From: Acidobacteriota bacterium
GTDB taxonomy: Bacteria > Acidobacteriota > Terriglobia > Bryobacterales > Bryobacteraceae
Length of the DNA stretch: 36,259 bases
Assembly (NCBI GenBank): GCA_947470805.1
Contig: CANIVU010000091.1
Location: 1-36,259, forward strand
Direction: 5' to 3'
Position 1 is the stretch's first letter; the number at the start of each line of letters is the position of its first letter. A program made the translations under genes and the position numbers. The notes beneath the pieces were generated by a model. It was not told where the DNA came from, made no database searches, and worked only from the letters and a program-made list of their open reading frames with translations. Positions 25,516 to 34,229 of the stretch are shown piece by piece.

Positions 25516-26205
25516 TTAGGACAGGATTTCTTCGAGAGGGCAGTTTCGCAGGTCGGTCAGCAGAAAGTCGGGCTGCAGTGCGGCGAGCTGGGCGGGCAGG
25601 GAAATGCCGGTGGCCACGGCGACCGAGCGAATGCCGTTCGCCTTCGCTGCCAGGATATCATTCTCGTGGTCGCCGAAGAGCGCGATCGGCGAGTGCTTTG
25701 TGATCCACTTCTCCCGCCGGGCGTGGGCGATCGCGCGCCTGGCCAGCGTGGCGCGGTCTTTCCCCTCTTCGGCGAACGAGCCGAATGCGAAGTGGTGCTT
25801 CAGCCCGGCGCGGTCCACTTTGGTCCAGCCGATGGTGGACAGATTGCCGGTCACCAGGCCGGCCTTGATGCCTCGGCGCGTGATCCGGTTCAACAACGTC
25901 CGCACGCCCGGGCAGACCCTCGCCGTCAGGTCCGGGCACAGTTCCACATAGAGCTGCTGCGCTTGCTCCACGATGGCCGGCATGGCGCGCGTAATGCGCG
26001 AGGCGCTGGCTCCGGCGTCGCGCATCATCCAGCGGAGAATGTCGCGGTCCAGCATCCCTTGGACGGGGATGTGATCGGTTGTGGCATCCAGCCCGGTGAC
26101 CATTCGGACGGCGTCCACCAGCACCTGCCGGTGATGCGGGCCGGACTTGCGCATGAGCGTGCCGTCGATATCGAAGAGCAGTAGGGGAGGGGCGTCGGCG
26201 GGCAC
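25516..26205 (-). CDS. HAD-superfamily hydrolase (phosphatase)
   Basis: A cytoplasmic haloacid-dehalogenase-fold phosphatase of 229 aa. Motif I is FDIDGTL, with D12 the nucleophile and D14 the general acid. Motif II is VTGN and motif IV is GDHENDILAAKANG. A helical cap lies between residues about 25 and 95, as in phosphoglycolate phosphatase-like proteins. The substrate is unknown. I place the start at a GTG 15 codons before DGT because upstream sequence in the same frame lacks protein-like character; a TTG at 26289 is an alternative. The stop codon abuts the methyltransferase start. Confidence 0.85.
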   Translation of the reverse strand: MPADAPPLLLFDIDGTLMRKSGPHHRQVLVDAVRMVTGLDATTDHIPVQGMLDRDILRWMMRDAGASASRITRAMPAIVEQAQQLYVELCPDLTARVCPGVRTLLNRITRRGIKAGLVTGNLSTIGWTKVDRAGLKHHFAFGSFAEEGKDRATLARRAIAHARREKWITKHSPIALFGDHENDILAAKANGIRSVAVATGISLPAQLAALQPDFLLTDLRNCPLEEILS

Positions 26206-26342
26206 TTCTTTTATGATAGCGGTCCGCGAATTTGTTTGACCTGAGGTAGTCCGCTGTTGATTCCCGCGGTCGTCGAAGTCACCACGCAAGTTGACGTAAA
26301 TTTCCTTCTCTAATATTCCTCTCCCGATCCGATGAGAGGAGT

Positions 26343-27713
26343 ATGCAGGCGCTGGAGATCGAGCGTAGCCCCTTAGTTGTCTGTGTGGATCACCTCCAAC
26401 AGACGGCCGGCCCCGCCGCGAACAACGACAACGCGGTGGCGCTCGCCACGAAGCTGTTGACCGACGGCACGCTGCAATCCTGCGCCCGCATCATCCAGCA
26501 GGATTTGGGGCTGACGCTGCGGCTCTTGCGCATCGCCAACTCGGCGATGTTCAATCTGGCCGGCAAAACCGTGATGAGCGTCACCCACGCCACCGCCCTG
26601 ATGGGAACCGATGCTCTCTCGCAACTGGTCGATACGGTGCCGCGGCACGTCATCCCTCGCCCAGTGCGGGATCTGGTCCTGCTCAGTCATCTGTCAGCCA
26701 CCATCGCCCGGAACCTGATGGCTCGTTTGGAGCCGCGCTACGGCGAAGAAGCCTTCATCGCCGGCCTGTTCCGCAACATCGGCGAGATCTGCTACGCCCT
26801 GGAGCAACCGGAGGACTACACCAAAATTCTCCGCGGCTCGCAGGGCCACATGACCGGGCTGCGCGCCTCCTGCCGCACCTATGCGAAGTTCGACTTCGAC
26901 GAACTGACCGCCGGCCTTCTACAACACTGGTCTTTGCACGGCTCGCCCGTCATGGCGGCGCAATCCACACCGGAGGCGCTGCTGGTCCAGCATGGCAACC
27001 CGGAGGCGGAGATGGCGCTCGCCGCCAGCCTCGGCCACCTCATCACCGTCGCCACCTGGCGCTGCGAAATCAACGAGCGTGACAAGTTCATGCGAGCCTG
27101 CTGGCCCGCCCTCGCCAAGCAGTTCCAAATCCGCGAACAGCAACTGCCCGAGCTCTGCTTCTCCGCCCTCGACGCCACGCACGGCCTCATGAACCAGATG
27201 GGCATCAAGAAGGACGAACTCCGCCTGAAAGAATGGATGCCGCCGGCCGAGGATATCCCGGTCCCCGACGCCAACGCCGTGCGCCTACCTGAAGGAGCCA
27301 CGATCCAATCGGCGCTGCAATCGGCCCTCGCGCTGGGCGTCGATCGCGTCGCCTGGCTGCCGTACTTCGAACCGGAAATCCATCTCGGTAAATCCGCCGG
27401 CGCCTGGACCCATGTCGAAGCGGAACTTCTTCCCAAGGTGATTCATCCCCGCAAGCCCCCGTTTCTGCTCGCCTTCGGCCAGCGCCAGGACGTCTGGATC
27501 GACTTTTCGAAGGACGATCGTTTCCGCGCCACCCCGCTGGCAGAACGGCTCAACCCGCTGGTCTATTTCCTGCTCCCCGTCTGCGATGGCCGAAAGGTGC
27601 GAGGGTGCCTGTATTTCGACTGGCTCACCCGCCGCGACTTCCCGCCGGAGACACTGCTACCCGCCCTCTCCGCCTTCCGCGACGCGATGGCTACGAATAT
27701 GCCTGCAGCGTAA
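26343..27713 (+). CDS. HDOD-domain signalling protein
   Basis: The first 220 residues match the HDOD domain, a non-catalytic relative of HD hydrolases found in bacterial signalling proteins: ARIIQQDLGLTLRLLRIANS, VMSVTHATALMGTDALSQLV, LLSHLSATIARNLM and AFIAGLFRNIGEICYAL. The C-terminal half (about 290-456) looks like a GAF-type sensor region: IQSALQSALALGVDRVAWLP, FRATPLAERLNPLVYFLLPV, VRGCLYFDW. The length is 456 aa. AGGAG precedes the ATG by one base, so the effective anti-SD contact is probably GAGAGG further back. The gene is divergent from the HAD operon, and TAATAT (26311-26316) may be its -10. Its 3' end overlaps the end of the convergent epimerase gene by 23 bp. Confidence 0.87.
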   Translation: MQALEIERSPLVVCVDHLQQTAGPAANNDNAVALATKLLTDGTLQSCARIIQQDLGLTLRLLRIANSAMFNLAGKTVMSVTHATALMGTDALSQLVDTVPRHVIPRPVRDLVLLSHLSATIARNLMARLEPRYGEEAFIAGLFRNIGEICYALEQPEDYTKILRGSQGHMTGLRASCRTYAKFDFDELTAGLLQHWSLHGSPVMAAQSTPEALLVQHGNPEAEMALAASLGHLITVATWRCEINERDKFMRACWPALAKQFQIREQQLPELCFSALDATHGLMNQMGIKKDELRLKEWMPPAEDIPVPDANAVRLPEGATIQSALQSALALGVDRVAWLPYFEPEIHLGKSAGAWTHVEAELLPKVIHPRKPPFLLAFGQRQDVWIDFSKDDRFRATPLAERLNPLVYFLLPVCDGRKVRGCLYFDWLTRRDFPPETLLPALSAFRDAMATNMPAA

Positions 27714-28842
27714 ACAGCAGCGCCCGCGGCACGTGGAAGATGCCCTTATACGGGCCGCCCTTCATCGCCGTGGCCACGTTGCCGCGCCGGTCGCAGTAGC
27801 CGAACCACTCCCCGTACTGCCCATCGGCAAACACGCGGAACGAATACTCATCCACCTTCCGCCACCATTCCAAGTACCGCTCATCGCCGGTCTGCTTGTA
27901 GCCCAGCGCCGCCGCGTAGATCCCCTCAGTATGGCTCCACCACAGCTTCATGTTCGATTCCAGCGCCACCGGCGGCCGTCCGTTCAAATCCTGAAAATAC
28001 GTCAGCCCGCCAAACTCTTTGTCCCAACCATACTCCAACGCGCCCAGAATCGATTCCAGCAGCATCTGCTCCGTCGTCGCGTTCGGATACTTCTTCAACA
28101 TGTGCAGGAACAGCCAGCAGACCTCGAGCGAACTGCCCGTGCAGATCAGCCGCCCCTCCGGAAACTGCCGGAATTGCTTCACATCGCCCAGCGCCGCGTT
28201 CTCCATCAGCAGTTTATGCTCCGGATGGAAATGCGCCATCAGCCGCTGCAGGCACCGCTGAATCACCTGCGCGTAACGCGCGTCCTCGTGCACTTGGTCC
28301 AGTTCAAACGCCAGCCAGCCCAGCACGTACAAATCAGCCAACTGCGTATAGCCCACGCCGCCACCCACCGACGGCCGGCCCAACAGTTCCGGCTTCCGCA
28401 GCCACTCTTCCATCCGCCAGAACAGGTCAATCGCCTCGGCCAGGTGCGAGGCGTCTTTCGAAATCTTCGAATACTCCACCAGCGCCAGCGCCACGAAAAA
28501 CGCCGTGTACGGCTTGCGCTGAAAGAACACCGGCTTGCCGTCTTCGGTCAACGTATGCCAGCACCGCGGCTCGTTCTTCCGCGCGTGTTCTTCGATGAAA
28601 CGGAAGATCACCTCCGCCGCCTCTTTGTACTCCGGTCGCGGATCGAACGTGTTGTAGAGCCGGGCGAACATCCACGCGCCCCGGCCCTGCATCCACACAT
28701 GTTTACGCGTGTCGTAGACCTCACCGGCCGCGTCCAGGCAGTTGTAATACCCGCCGTTCTTGCGGTCGAGCGCGTGCCGCAGCCAAAACGGCAGCACGCG
28801 CCCGGTGAGTTCTTCGCGGTATTTGCTGAGTAGTCCGTCGAC
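27691..28842 (-). CDS. AGE-family (N-acylglucosamine 2-epimerase-like) sugar epimerase
   Basis: The enzyme belongs to the (alpha/alpha)6-barrel AGE family, which interconverts sugars such as N-acetylglucosamine/N-acetylmannosamine, glucose/mannose (cellobiose 2-epimerase) or related aldoses. The 383-aa protein has the conserved RKHVWMQGRGAWMFARLYN, NGRPPVALESNMKLWWSHTE (with the histidine expected in catalysis), and the C-terminal KGGPYKGIFHVPRALL. The substrate cannot be fixed. The start is a GTG eight bases after the gnd stop codon. It is the last gene of a four-gene minus-strand operon, and its end overlaps the convergent HDOD gene by 23 bp. Confidence 0.87.
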   Translation of the reverse strand, partial: VDGLLSKYREELTGRVLPFWLRHALDRKNGGYYNCLDAAGEVYDTRKHVWMQGRGAWMFARLYNTFDPRPEYKEAAEVIFRFIEEHARKNEPRCWHTLTEDGKPVFFQRKPYTAFFVALALVEYSKISKDASHLAEAIDLFWRMEEWLRKPELLGRPSVGGGVGYTQLADLYVLGWLAFELDQVHEDARYAQVIQRCLQRLMAHFHPEHKLLMENAALGDVKQFRQFPEGRLICTGSSLEVCWLFLHMLKKYPNATTEQMLLESILGALEYGWDKEFGGLTYFQDLNGRPPVALESNMKLWWSHTEGIYAAALGYKQTGDERYLEWWRKVDEYSFRVFADGQYGEWFGYCDRRGNVATAMKGGPYKGIFHVPRALLFTLQAYS

Positions 28843-28850
28843 CACCAGGG

Positions 28851-30353
28851 CTATACCTTCGATTGCGGACGGCCCGGCTCGGGCCAATCCAAGTGGTACG
28901 CTTCGCCGCGCGGCTTGTCGGTGCGCTCGTAGGTGTGCGCGCCGAAGTAGTCACGCTGCGCCTGCAGCAGGTTCGCCGGCACCGTCGCCGCGCGATAGCC
29001 GTCGTAGTAGGAGAGCGCCGAATAGAACGTCGGCGCCGGAATCCCGTTCGTCGCCGCCAGCGCGATCACCTGCCGCCAGTTGGCCTGCGCCGCGTCGATC
29101 TCGGCCTGGAAGAACGGATCCAGCAACAGATTCGCCAGCTTCGGATTCAGCGTGTAGGCTTCGGTAATCTTCTGCAGGAACGCCGCGCGGATGATGCAGC
29201 CGCCGCGCCAGATCTTGGCAATATCGCCAAAATCGAGCGACCACTTGTACTCAATCTGCGCCGCGCTCATCAGCTGGAAGCCCTGCGCATACGAGCAGAT
29301 CTTCGAGCAGTACAACGCGTCGTGCACCGCCTGCACCAGTTGCGCTTTGTCGGCCGACAACGCCACCGTCGGCCCCGTCAACTGCTTCGACGCCGCCACG
29401 CGCTCTTCCTTCACCGCGCTCAAACAGCGCGCAAACACGGCCTCCGCCACCGTCGGCGCCGGCACGCCCATGTCGAGCGCGTTCACGCTCGTCCACTTGC
29501 CCGTGCCCTTCTGGCCCGCGGCATCCAGCACGATGTCCACAAACGGCGCGCCCGTCTCCGGGTCCTTCTGCTGCAGAATATCGGTGGTGATTTCAATCAG
29601 GAACGAGTCCAGCTTGCCCTTGTTCCACGTGCCGAAAATCTCGCTCAGCTCGGCCGGCGTGAACCCGCCCAGCTGGCGCAAAATATCGTACGATTCGCAG
29701 ATCATCTGCATATCGCCGTATTCAATGGCGTTGTGCACCATCTTCACGTAGTGCCCCGCGCCGTTCGGCCCGATGTAGGTGGTACACGGCACCCCGCCTT
29801 CCACCGGATGGCCCGGCGTGGCGCCCATCAACGGCTTGCCCGTCACCGCGTCCACTTTGGCCGCGATCGCCTGCCAGATGGCCTTGATCTCTTCGTACGA
29901 CGACGGGTCGCCGCCCGGCATCAGCGAGGGGCCGAACCGCGCGCCCTCTTCGCCGCCGCTCACACCGGAGCCGACGAAGCGGAAGCCCTTGGCCGCCAGA
30001 TCTTTCTCGCGACGGATCGTGTCGGTCCACAGCGCGTTGCCGCCGTCGATGACGATGTCGCCCGCATCGAGCAACGGCAGCAGGCTGTTGATCACCGCGT
30101 CCGTCGGACCGCCGGCTTTCACCAGGATGATCACCTTGCGCGGCCGCGACAGCGACTGCACAAACTCCTCGAGCGTCTTGGCGCCCACCACGCCGCCCGG
30201 CGTGTTCGGATTCTCGGCGACGAATTTCTCCATCGTCTCCGTGGTGCGGTTATAAACAGAAATCTGGAAGCCGTGGTCGGCGATGTTGAGAGCGAGGTTT
30301 TGGCCCATGACGGCCAGCCCCACCAGCCCGATATCAGACAAGGGTTTCGGCAT
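28851..30353 (-). CDS. gnd: 6-phosphogluconate dehydrogenase, decarboxylating
   Basis: Gnd oxidises and decarboxylates 6-phosphogluconate to ribulose 5-phosphate, with NADP+ or NAD+, in the oxidative pentose phosphate pathway. The 500-aa protein carries the Rossmann motif [15 protein letters not shown] (about 9-23), [20 protein letters not shown], the catalytic [20 protein letters not shown] and the C-terminal YFGAHTYER. Compared with my recollection of the E. coli enzyme, it has about 15 extra residues around [16 protein letters not shown], just before the catalytic lysine segment. The ATG has AAGGAG seven bases upstream. It lies between the glycosyltransferase gene (12 bp) and the epimerase gene (8 bp). 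Confidence 0.95.
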   Translation of the reverse strand: MPKPLSDIGLVGLAVMGQNLALNIADHGFQISVYNRTTETMEKFVAENPNTPGGVVGAKTLEEFVQSLSRPRKVIILVKAGGPTDAVINSLLPLLDAGDIVIDGGNALWTDTIRREKDLAAKGFRFVGSGVSGGEEGARFGPSLMPGGDPSSYEEIKAIWQAIAAKVDAVTGKPLMGATPGHPVEGGVPCTTYIGPNGAGHYVKMVHNAIEYGDMQMICESYDILRQLGGFTPAELSEIFGTWNKGKLDSFLIEITTDILQQKDPETGAPFVDIVLDAAGQKGTGKWTSVNALDMGVPAPTVAEAVFARCLSAVKEERVAASKQLTGPTVALSADKAQLVQAVHDALYCSKICSYAQGFQLMSAAQIEYKWSLDFGDIAKIWRGGCIIRAAFLQKITEAYTLNPKLANLLLDPFFQAEIDAAQANWRQVIALAATNGIPAPTFYSALSYYDGYRAATVPANLLQAQRDYFGAHTYERTDKPRGEAYHLDWPEPGRPQSKV

Positions 30354-30365
30354 AAATTTGCTCCT

Positions 30366-33014
30366 TCAGTGTAACTTTTCTCGTGCCCCCAGCGTGCGGT
30401 ACAACTCGGCCTGCACCATTCCAATGCGGTCCCACCCGTAATGCTTCACCGCCGCCTCCCGCGCCCGGCGCTCCAGCGCCTTCCGCTCCTCCGGGTCACC
30501 GATCAGCCGCGCGATCGCCTCGGCCATCTCCGCGCCCGTCTGGGCGACCAGCACTTCCCGCCCATCGGTCAGGTCCAGTCCGTTGATCCCCGCCGGCGTT
30601 GTGACGATGGCCTTCCGCATCGCCATCGCCTCCATAATCTTGATGTTCGTCCCGGCGCTCGCCACCAGCGGCGCGATGATCACCGCGGCCCGATTGTACG
30701 CCGCCCTCACATCGCTCACAAACCCATCGCACTGGATATGCGGGTGGCTCAAATCCAACTGCACCCGCCCCGCGTACCGGTCCAGATAATACTCGTGCCG
30801 CTGCCCCGCAATCACGTGCAATCGCGCCCTATCCGCAATCGCCGGCCACGCCTCCCGCAGGAAAAACTCGAGCGCCATCACATTCGGCAGATGCGCGAAA
30901 GAACCAATAAACAGGATCCGATTCGCCTCCGGCTCTTCATCGGAAGGCACGAACCGCGCCAGATCCACACCATTCAAAATCACATGCGCATTCGCCGTGC
31001 CAACGGTGCGCCGGTCTTTCTCACTCATCGCCACAACCGCATCCACGCGCCCCCACGCATCCCGCTCAAACGTCACCCACTTCTCATACTGCTGCCGCGT
31101 GTCCCACTCTTCTTTATCCGCCAGCAACTGCCCATACAAATCGAGCGTGATATCGTGCTCCACCAGAATCGTCTTCGCCGGCCGGCAGGCCTCGGCATAG
31201 AGCCCCATCTGCGTGAACTCCAACTGCACAATCGCCGGGCGCCACTTGGCGATCGTCGCCGCAAGCGCCGCCCGGAACTCCGGCCGGTCGTGCTCTTCCA
31301 CCACGTCCGGCCGCGCGCTCGATGGCAGCAGATGCGAACCCTCCCGCCGCACCAATACGATCTCGCAGCAAATCGCCAATAGCTCCGCCGCCGGCGTCGC
31401 CAGCTCATCCACGAAAACCAGCAACACCTGATCGAACTCCCGCGCCGCCTCCCGCATCAGGTTGAACATCCGCACCGCGCCGCCGTGCGAAAGAGGGAAG
31501 GGAAGGTACGGCGCGGCCACCAACACCCGCGTCCGCCCCGTCGCCGCCACGCCCGGAAACACCGCCACCGCCCCGCCGCACAGTGCCAACGGCGCCTCGT
31601 CGCCCGCCGCCGCCAGCGGCTGCCGCCACGGTTGCCGCCACGCGCCGAACAACGCCCGCTCCGCCGCCTTCACCGGCTCCAGTCGCGCCGCCAGCAAATT
31701 CGCGCGGTCAATCGCCTCCCGCCAAACCACCGCCGAATTCGCCCCGGCGGCGAACTGCAAATAGTTCCGCTCCAGCGCATCTTCCAGGTCCTGCGCCGAA
31801 AAATATTTGGACGTCGTCGACCGGTGCAGATGCAGCAGCCGCGCCCCCGCCGCGAACACCGTCGGCCACCCCTGCCGCCACGCCCGCCAGCCAATGTCCA
31901 GGTCCTCCACATACGCCGGCGTGTACTGCTCCCCAATCCCGCCCAGCGCCCGCAGCTTCACCGTGTCGTAGAGCGTGCACCCCCCGCTCCCATACAACAC
32001 CCACGTCCCGTCCTCGCCCGCAAACGGTGTCTCGCACCACAACGGAAACTGCCCCGTTTTGTTGCGATGATACATCGCCTTCCCCGTCTCCTCCCGCCGC
32101 ACGCCGTCAGGGAAAAAGATCTGCGCCGTCGCCGCAAACAACCCGGGATTGGAATCAAACGGCCGCAACAACGCCGCAAAAAATCCCGCCTCCAAAACCA
32201 TATCGTTGTTCAACAAACAGGTGTGCGCGTACCGCGACCGCGCAATCCCCCGGTTCACCGCCGCCGCAAACGACAGTGGCTCGGCCGACTCCTCCACCTC
32301 CACCCCCTGCTCCCGCAACCACTCCGCCGACCCATCCGTCGACCCGTTATCCACCACCACAATTTGCTCCGGCCTCTGCGGTAGCATCGACGCAAACAGC
32401 CGCTCCAACAGCTCCCGCCCGTTACGTGACGGAATCACCACGCAAACCCCCGGCTCCATCGCCCCGCCCAATGAAACCGCCGCCACCGCCCGCCCCGCCG
32501 CCAGCCGTCGGCTCACCCGCGCCATCCAATAGGCAATCGGCCGCCGGAACGCCGACGGATGCAGCAGCCGCCAGAAGAACGTATACACCCCGCCCCCCGG
32601 CCGCGTCTCCCACCGCACAAAATTCTTCGTCCGCCAGTAGAAATGCTTCGCCATCACCGGCAAACTCCGCGGCCGCAGCATGAAGTGATCCAGGTTCTCG
32701 TTGAACACCATCAGCTGCCAAGGCCACCGCCGCGCCGCCGCCCACCGCATCGCCCAATACGGCATGTTCGGCTGCAGAATAATCCCCGCCAGCACCACCT
32801 CGCGCCCCGCCACCGCCGCCTCAATCCGCGCCACGTTATCGGTCAGATCCTTCGCCGGAAACCACCGCACCCATTCGAAGCACTTCTCCGGCGGCGCAAA
32901 TTCCGATACCACCACCAGCTCCAACTCCGGGTAAATCCCCGCCATCTTCTCGAGCAACGTCGGGATTAGGTCGTCGGACCCGGAAGCGAACGCGAGCTTG
33001 ATCCGTGCGTCCAC
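30366..33014 (-). CDS. Bifunctional glycosyltransferase: GT2 domain fused to GT4-type domain
   Basis: The 882-aa protein has three parts. Residues 1-185 are an unassigned, Trp- and Arg-rich domain (QLMVFNENLDHFMLRPRS). Residues about 188-400 form a GT2 (GT-A) transferase: CVVIPSRNGRELLERLFASM, VVDNGSTDGS, the DxD-like NNDM at 269-272 and EDLDIGWR at 370-377. From about residue 496 a GT4 (GT-B) transferase follows: LVAAPYLPFPLSHGGAVRMF, ILFIGSFAHLPNVMALEFF and SAGTNIKIMEAMAMRKAIVT. It probably adds two different sugars to a polysaccharide or lipid-linked glycan at the inner face of the membrane, although no membrane segment is evident. The start is GTG with TAGGA just upstream. It begins four bases after the stop of the preceding gene. 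Confidence 0.87.
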   Translation of the reverse strand: MDARIKLAFASGSDDLIPTLLEKMAGIYPELELVVVSEFAPPEKCFEWVRWFPAKDLTDNVARIEAAVAGREVVLAGIILQPNMPYWAMRWAAARRWPWQLMVFNENLDHFMLRPRSLPVMAKHFYWRTKNFVRWETRPGGGVYTFFWRLLHPSAFRRPIAYWMARVSRRLAAGRAVAAVSLGGAMEPGVCVVIPSRNGRELLERLFASMLPQRPEQIVVVDNGSTDGSAEWLREQGVEVEESAEPLSFAAAVNRGIARSRYAHTCLLNNDMVLEAGFFAALLRPFDSNPGLFAATAQIFFPDGVRREETGKAMYHRNKTGQFPLWCETPFAGEDGTWVLYGSGGCTLYDTVKLRALGGIGEQYTPAYVEDLDIGWRAWRQGWPTVFAAGARLLHLHRSTTSKYFSAQDLEDALERNYLQFAAGANSAVVWREAIDRANLLAARLEPVKAAERALFGAWRQPWRQPLAAAGDEAPLALCGGAVAVFPGVAATGRTRVLVAAPYLPFPLSHGGAVRMFNLMREAAREFDQVLLVFVDELATPAAELLAICCEIVLVRREGSHLLPSSARPDVVEEHDRPEFRAALAATIAKWRPAIVQLEFTQMGLYAEACRPAKTILVEHDITLDLYGQLLADKEEWDTRQQYEKWVTFERDAWGRVDAVVAMSEKDRRTVGTANAHVILNGVDLARFVPSDEEPEANRILFIGSFAHLPNVMALEFFLREAWPAIADRARLHVIAGQRHEYYLDRYAGRVQLDLSHPHIQCDGFVSDVRAAYNRAAVIIAPLVASAGTNIKIMEAMAMRKAIVTTPAGINGLDLTDGREVLVAQTGAEMAEAIARLIGDPEERKALERRAREAAVKHYGWDRIGMVQAELYRTLGAREKLH

Positions 33015-33018
33015 GGTC

Positions 33019-34092
33019 CTAGATCAACTCGGCCAGACGGCCGCTAAATCTACCTGCGACAAAATCCGCCCACCACTGCATCGCCTGCATGCAGAACGCG
33101 GTGGAAACCGGATTCATATACGGCAACGGCGCCCCGTCCCGCGTGCCAAACCCATAGCCGCCATCAATCATCGCCGGCCCGCCAAACCGCTGGTGGCTCC
33201 CGCAATGTGCGGCCTCGTACTCCGCCGCCTCCCGGTCCAACGGTACCGCCCCCAACGCATCGGCCAACAACCGCACCCGCAACAACTGCCCGCACACATC
33301 GGACCGTTCAAACCGCGGCCCAATCTCGCGCAGATAATGACCCACCCGGCCAATGCCCACACCCAACGCCATCCGCGCCTCCGCCCGCCCCGTCCGCGCC
33401 AGCAGCGCCTCCAGAAAGTACGAATACGCGTGCAGCCGGTCCATCACTTTCAATTCATCCGCGTTCCCCGGCAAGAACGTATCGTGTGTATCCAGCGAAT
33501 ACCGCAATGCCCGCTCAAACCACCCCGCAAACGCCTCGCCCGGAAAATACGCCGCCAAATCATTCCAAGCCAGCGCCGACTTCAACTGCAAACACCCCGG
33601 CTCGCGCGACCAGCGCTTCTCGTACGGCCACGCCTGCTTCGACGGCAAATCCAGAATCGGATGCAACTCGCCCGCGTCCGACCAGAAATCCCGGCCCATA
33701 TGCAGCCCGATCTCCCGCGCCACCTGCAAGTACCGCAACTCCCCCAACTCCCGGTACGCCGCCAGCAACCCCCGCACGATAATCCCGCAATCAAAGAAGT
33801 AGGCAGGCGGCAACGGCTCGGCCACCTCAAACGGCATCGCCCGCAACCCCGGCTGCCACGCCGTGTCCACCAGCCAATCGGCCGCCCGCCGCGCATCGCC
33901 AATCGACCCGCCCCAAATCAGCGCACTCGCCGCATACCCGGTAATCTCGGTGGAGAGCGGCAAATTCCGCCCCTCCGCCAGCAAATGGTACCGGGCCACG
34001 CCGCCGCTCGGTTCCTGAATACCCGATTGGGCGAACCACGCCAAAGCGCAAGAAGTCTGGTTGGTAAGATCGTTGAGCCGCAAAACGGTCAT
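33019..34092 (-). CDS. Predicted alpha/alpha-toroid (six-hairpin glycosidase-like) protein
   Basis: This 357-aa protein is helical throughout, with repeated paired helices and short glycine or aromatic loops: GVARYHLLAEGRNLPLSTEI then TGYAASALIW, PPAYFFDCGIIVRGLLAAYR, VMDRLHAYSYFLEALLARTG and DGGYGFGTRDGAPLPYMNPV. The pattern resembles six-hairpin glycosidase-like proteins and the AGE epimerase fold further down the operon, but I cannot name a family or substrate. There is no signal peptide. The ATG at 34092 is preferred; a GTG 12 codons earlier is possible. It is the first gene of the operon. Function is unassigned; action on the glycan built by the neighbouring transferase is an inference from context. 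Confidence 0.7.
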   Translation of the reverse strand: MTVLRLNDLTNQTSCALAWFAQSGIQEPSGGVARYHLLAEGRNLPLSTEITGYAASALIWGGSIGDARRAADWLVDTAWQPGLRAMPFEVAEPLPPAYFFDCGIIVRGLLAAYRELGELRYLQVAREIGLHMGRDFWSDAGELHPILDLPSKQAWPYEKRWSREPGCLQLKSALAWNDLAAYFPGEAFAGWFERALRYSLDTHDTFLPGNADELKVMDRLHAYSYFLEALLARTGRAEARMALGVGIGRVGHYLREIGPRFERSDVCGQLLRVRLLADALGAVPLDREAAEYEAAHCGSHQRFGGPAMIDGGYGFGTRDGAPLPYMNPVSTAFCMQAMQWWADFVAGRFSGRLAELI

Positions 34093-34116
34093 TGTACCAA
34101 TTAAGGAGGAAAACCG

Positions 34117-34191
34117 ATGCAAAACCACCCGGCCGCTCTACACCGGAAACGGCAAGGTGTAAAAAATAGGGGGAATTCGTACCCTTCTTAG
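34117..34191 (+). CDS. Possible small protein or leader with ideal Shine-Dalgarno
   Basis: A 24-codon frame starts MQNHPAALHRKRQGVKNR and ends in TAG. AAGGAGGA (34103-34110) lies six bases before its ATG, the best ribosome binding site in the window. It lies in the gap between divergent genes, 38 bases before the ATG of the NHL-repeat gene. The peptide is basic and hydrophilic, without a recognisable domain. It could be a real small protein, a leader for the downstream gene or a chance match. A TATACT box downstream of it would exclude it from the main transcript of the next gene. Confidence 0.3.
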   Translation: MQNHPAALHRKRQGVKNRGNSYPS

Positions 34192-34210
34192 GGATTCCGC
34201 GCATCGCTGT

Positions 34211-34216
34211 TATACT
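34211..34216 (+). promoter_or_regulatory. Predicted -10 box of the second NHL-repeat gene
   Basis: TATACT lies 13 bases before the ATG at 34230. The -35 region (TTAGGG at 17 bp) is a poor match. Initiation would give a leader of about eight bases without a Shine-Dalgarno. Confidence 0.45.
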
Positions 34217-34229
34217 GAAAGTTTGCGTA

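Noticed and set aside
26316-26341. Hairpin TTCCTCTC/GAGAGGAG that would hide the ribosome binding site of the HDOD gene
   Set aside because: The likely -10 box TAATAT (26311-26316) would start transcription near 26323, so most of the 5' arm would not be in the RNA. Without a mapped start the thermosensor or switch idea is not supported.
22806-26342. Search for a XerCD dif site to match the skew reversal
   Set aside because: No 28-bp sequence with recognisable XerC and XerD arms was found by eye in the gaps of this region, so no site is claimed.
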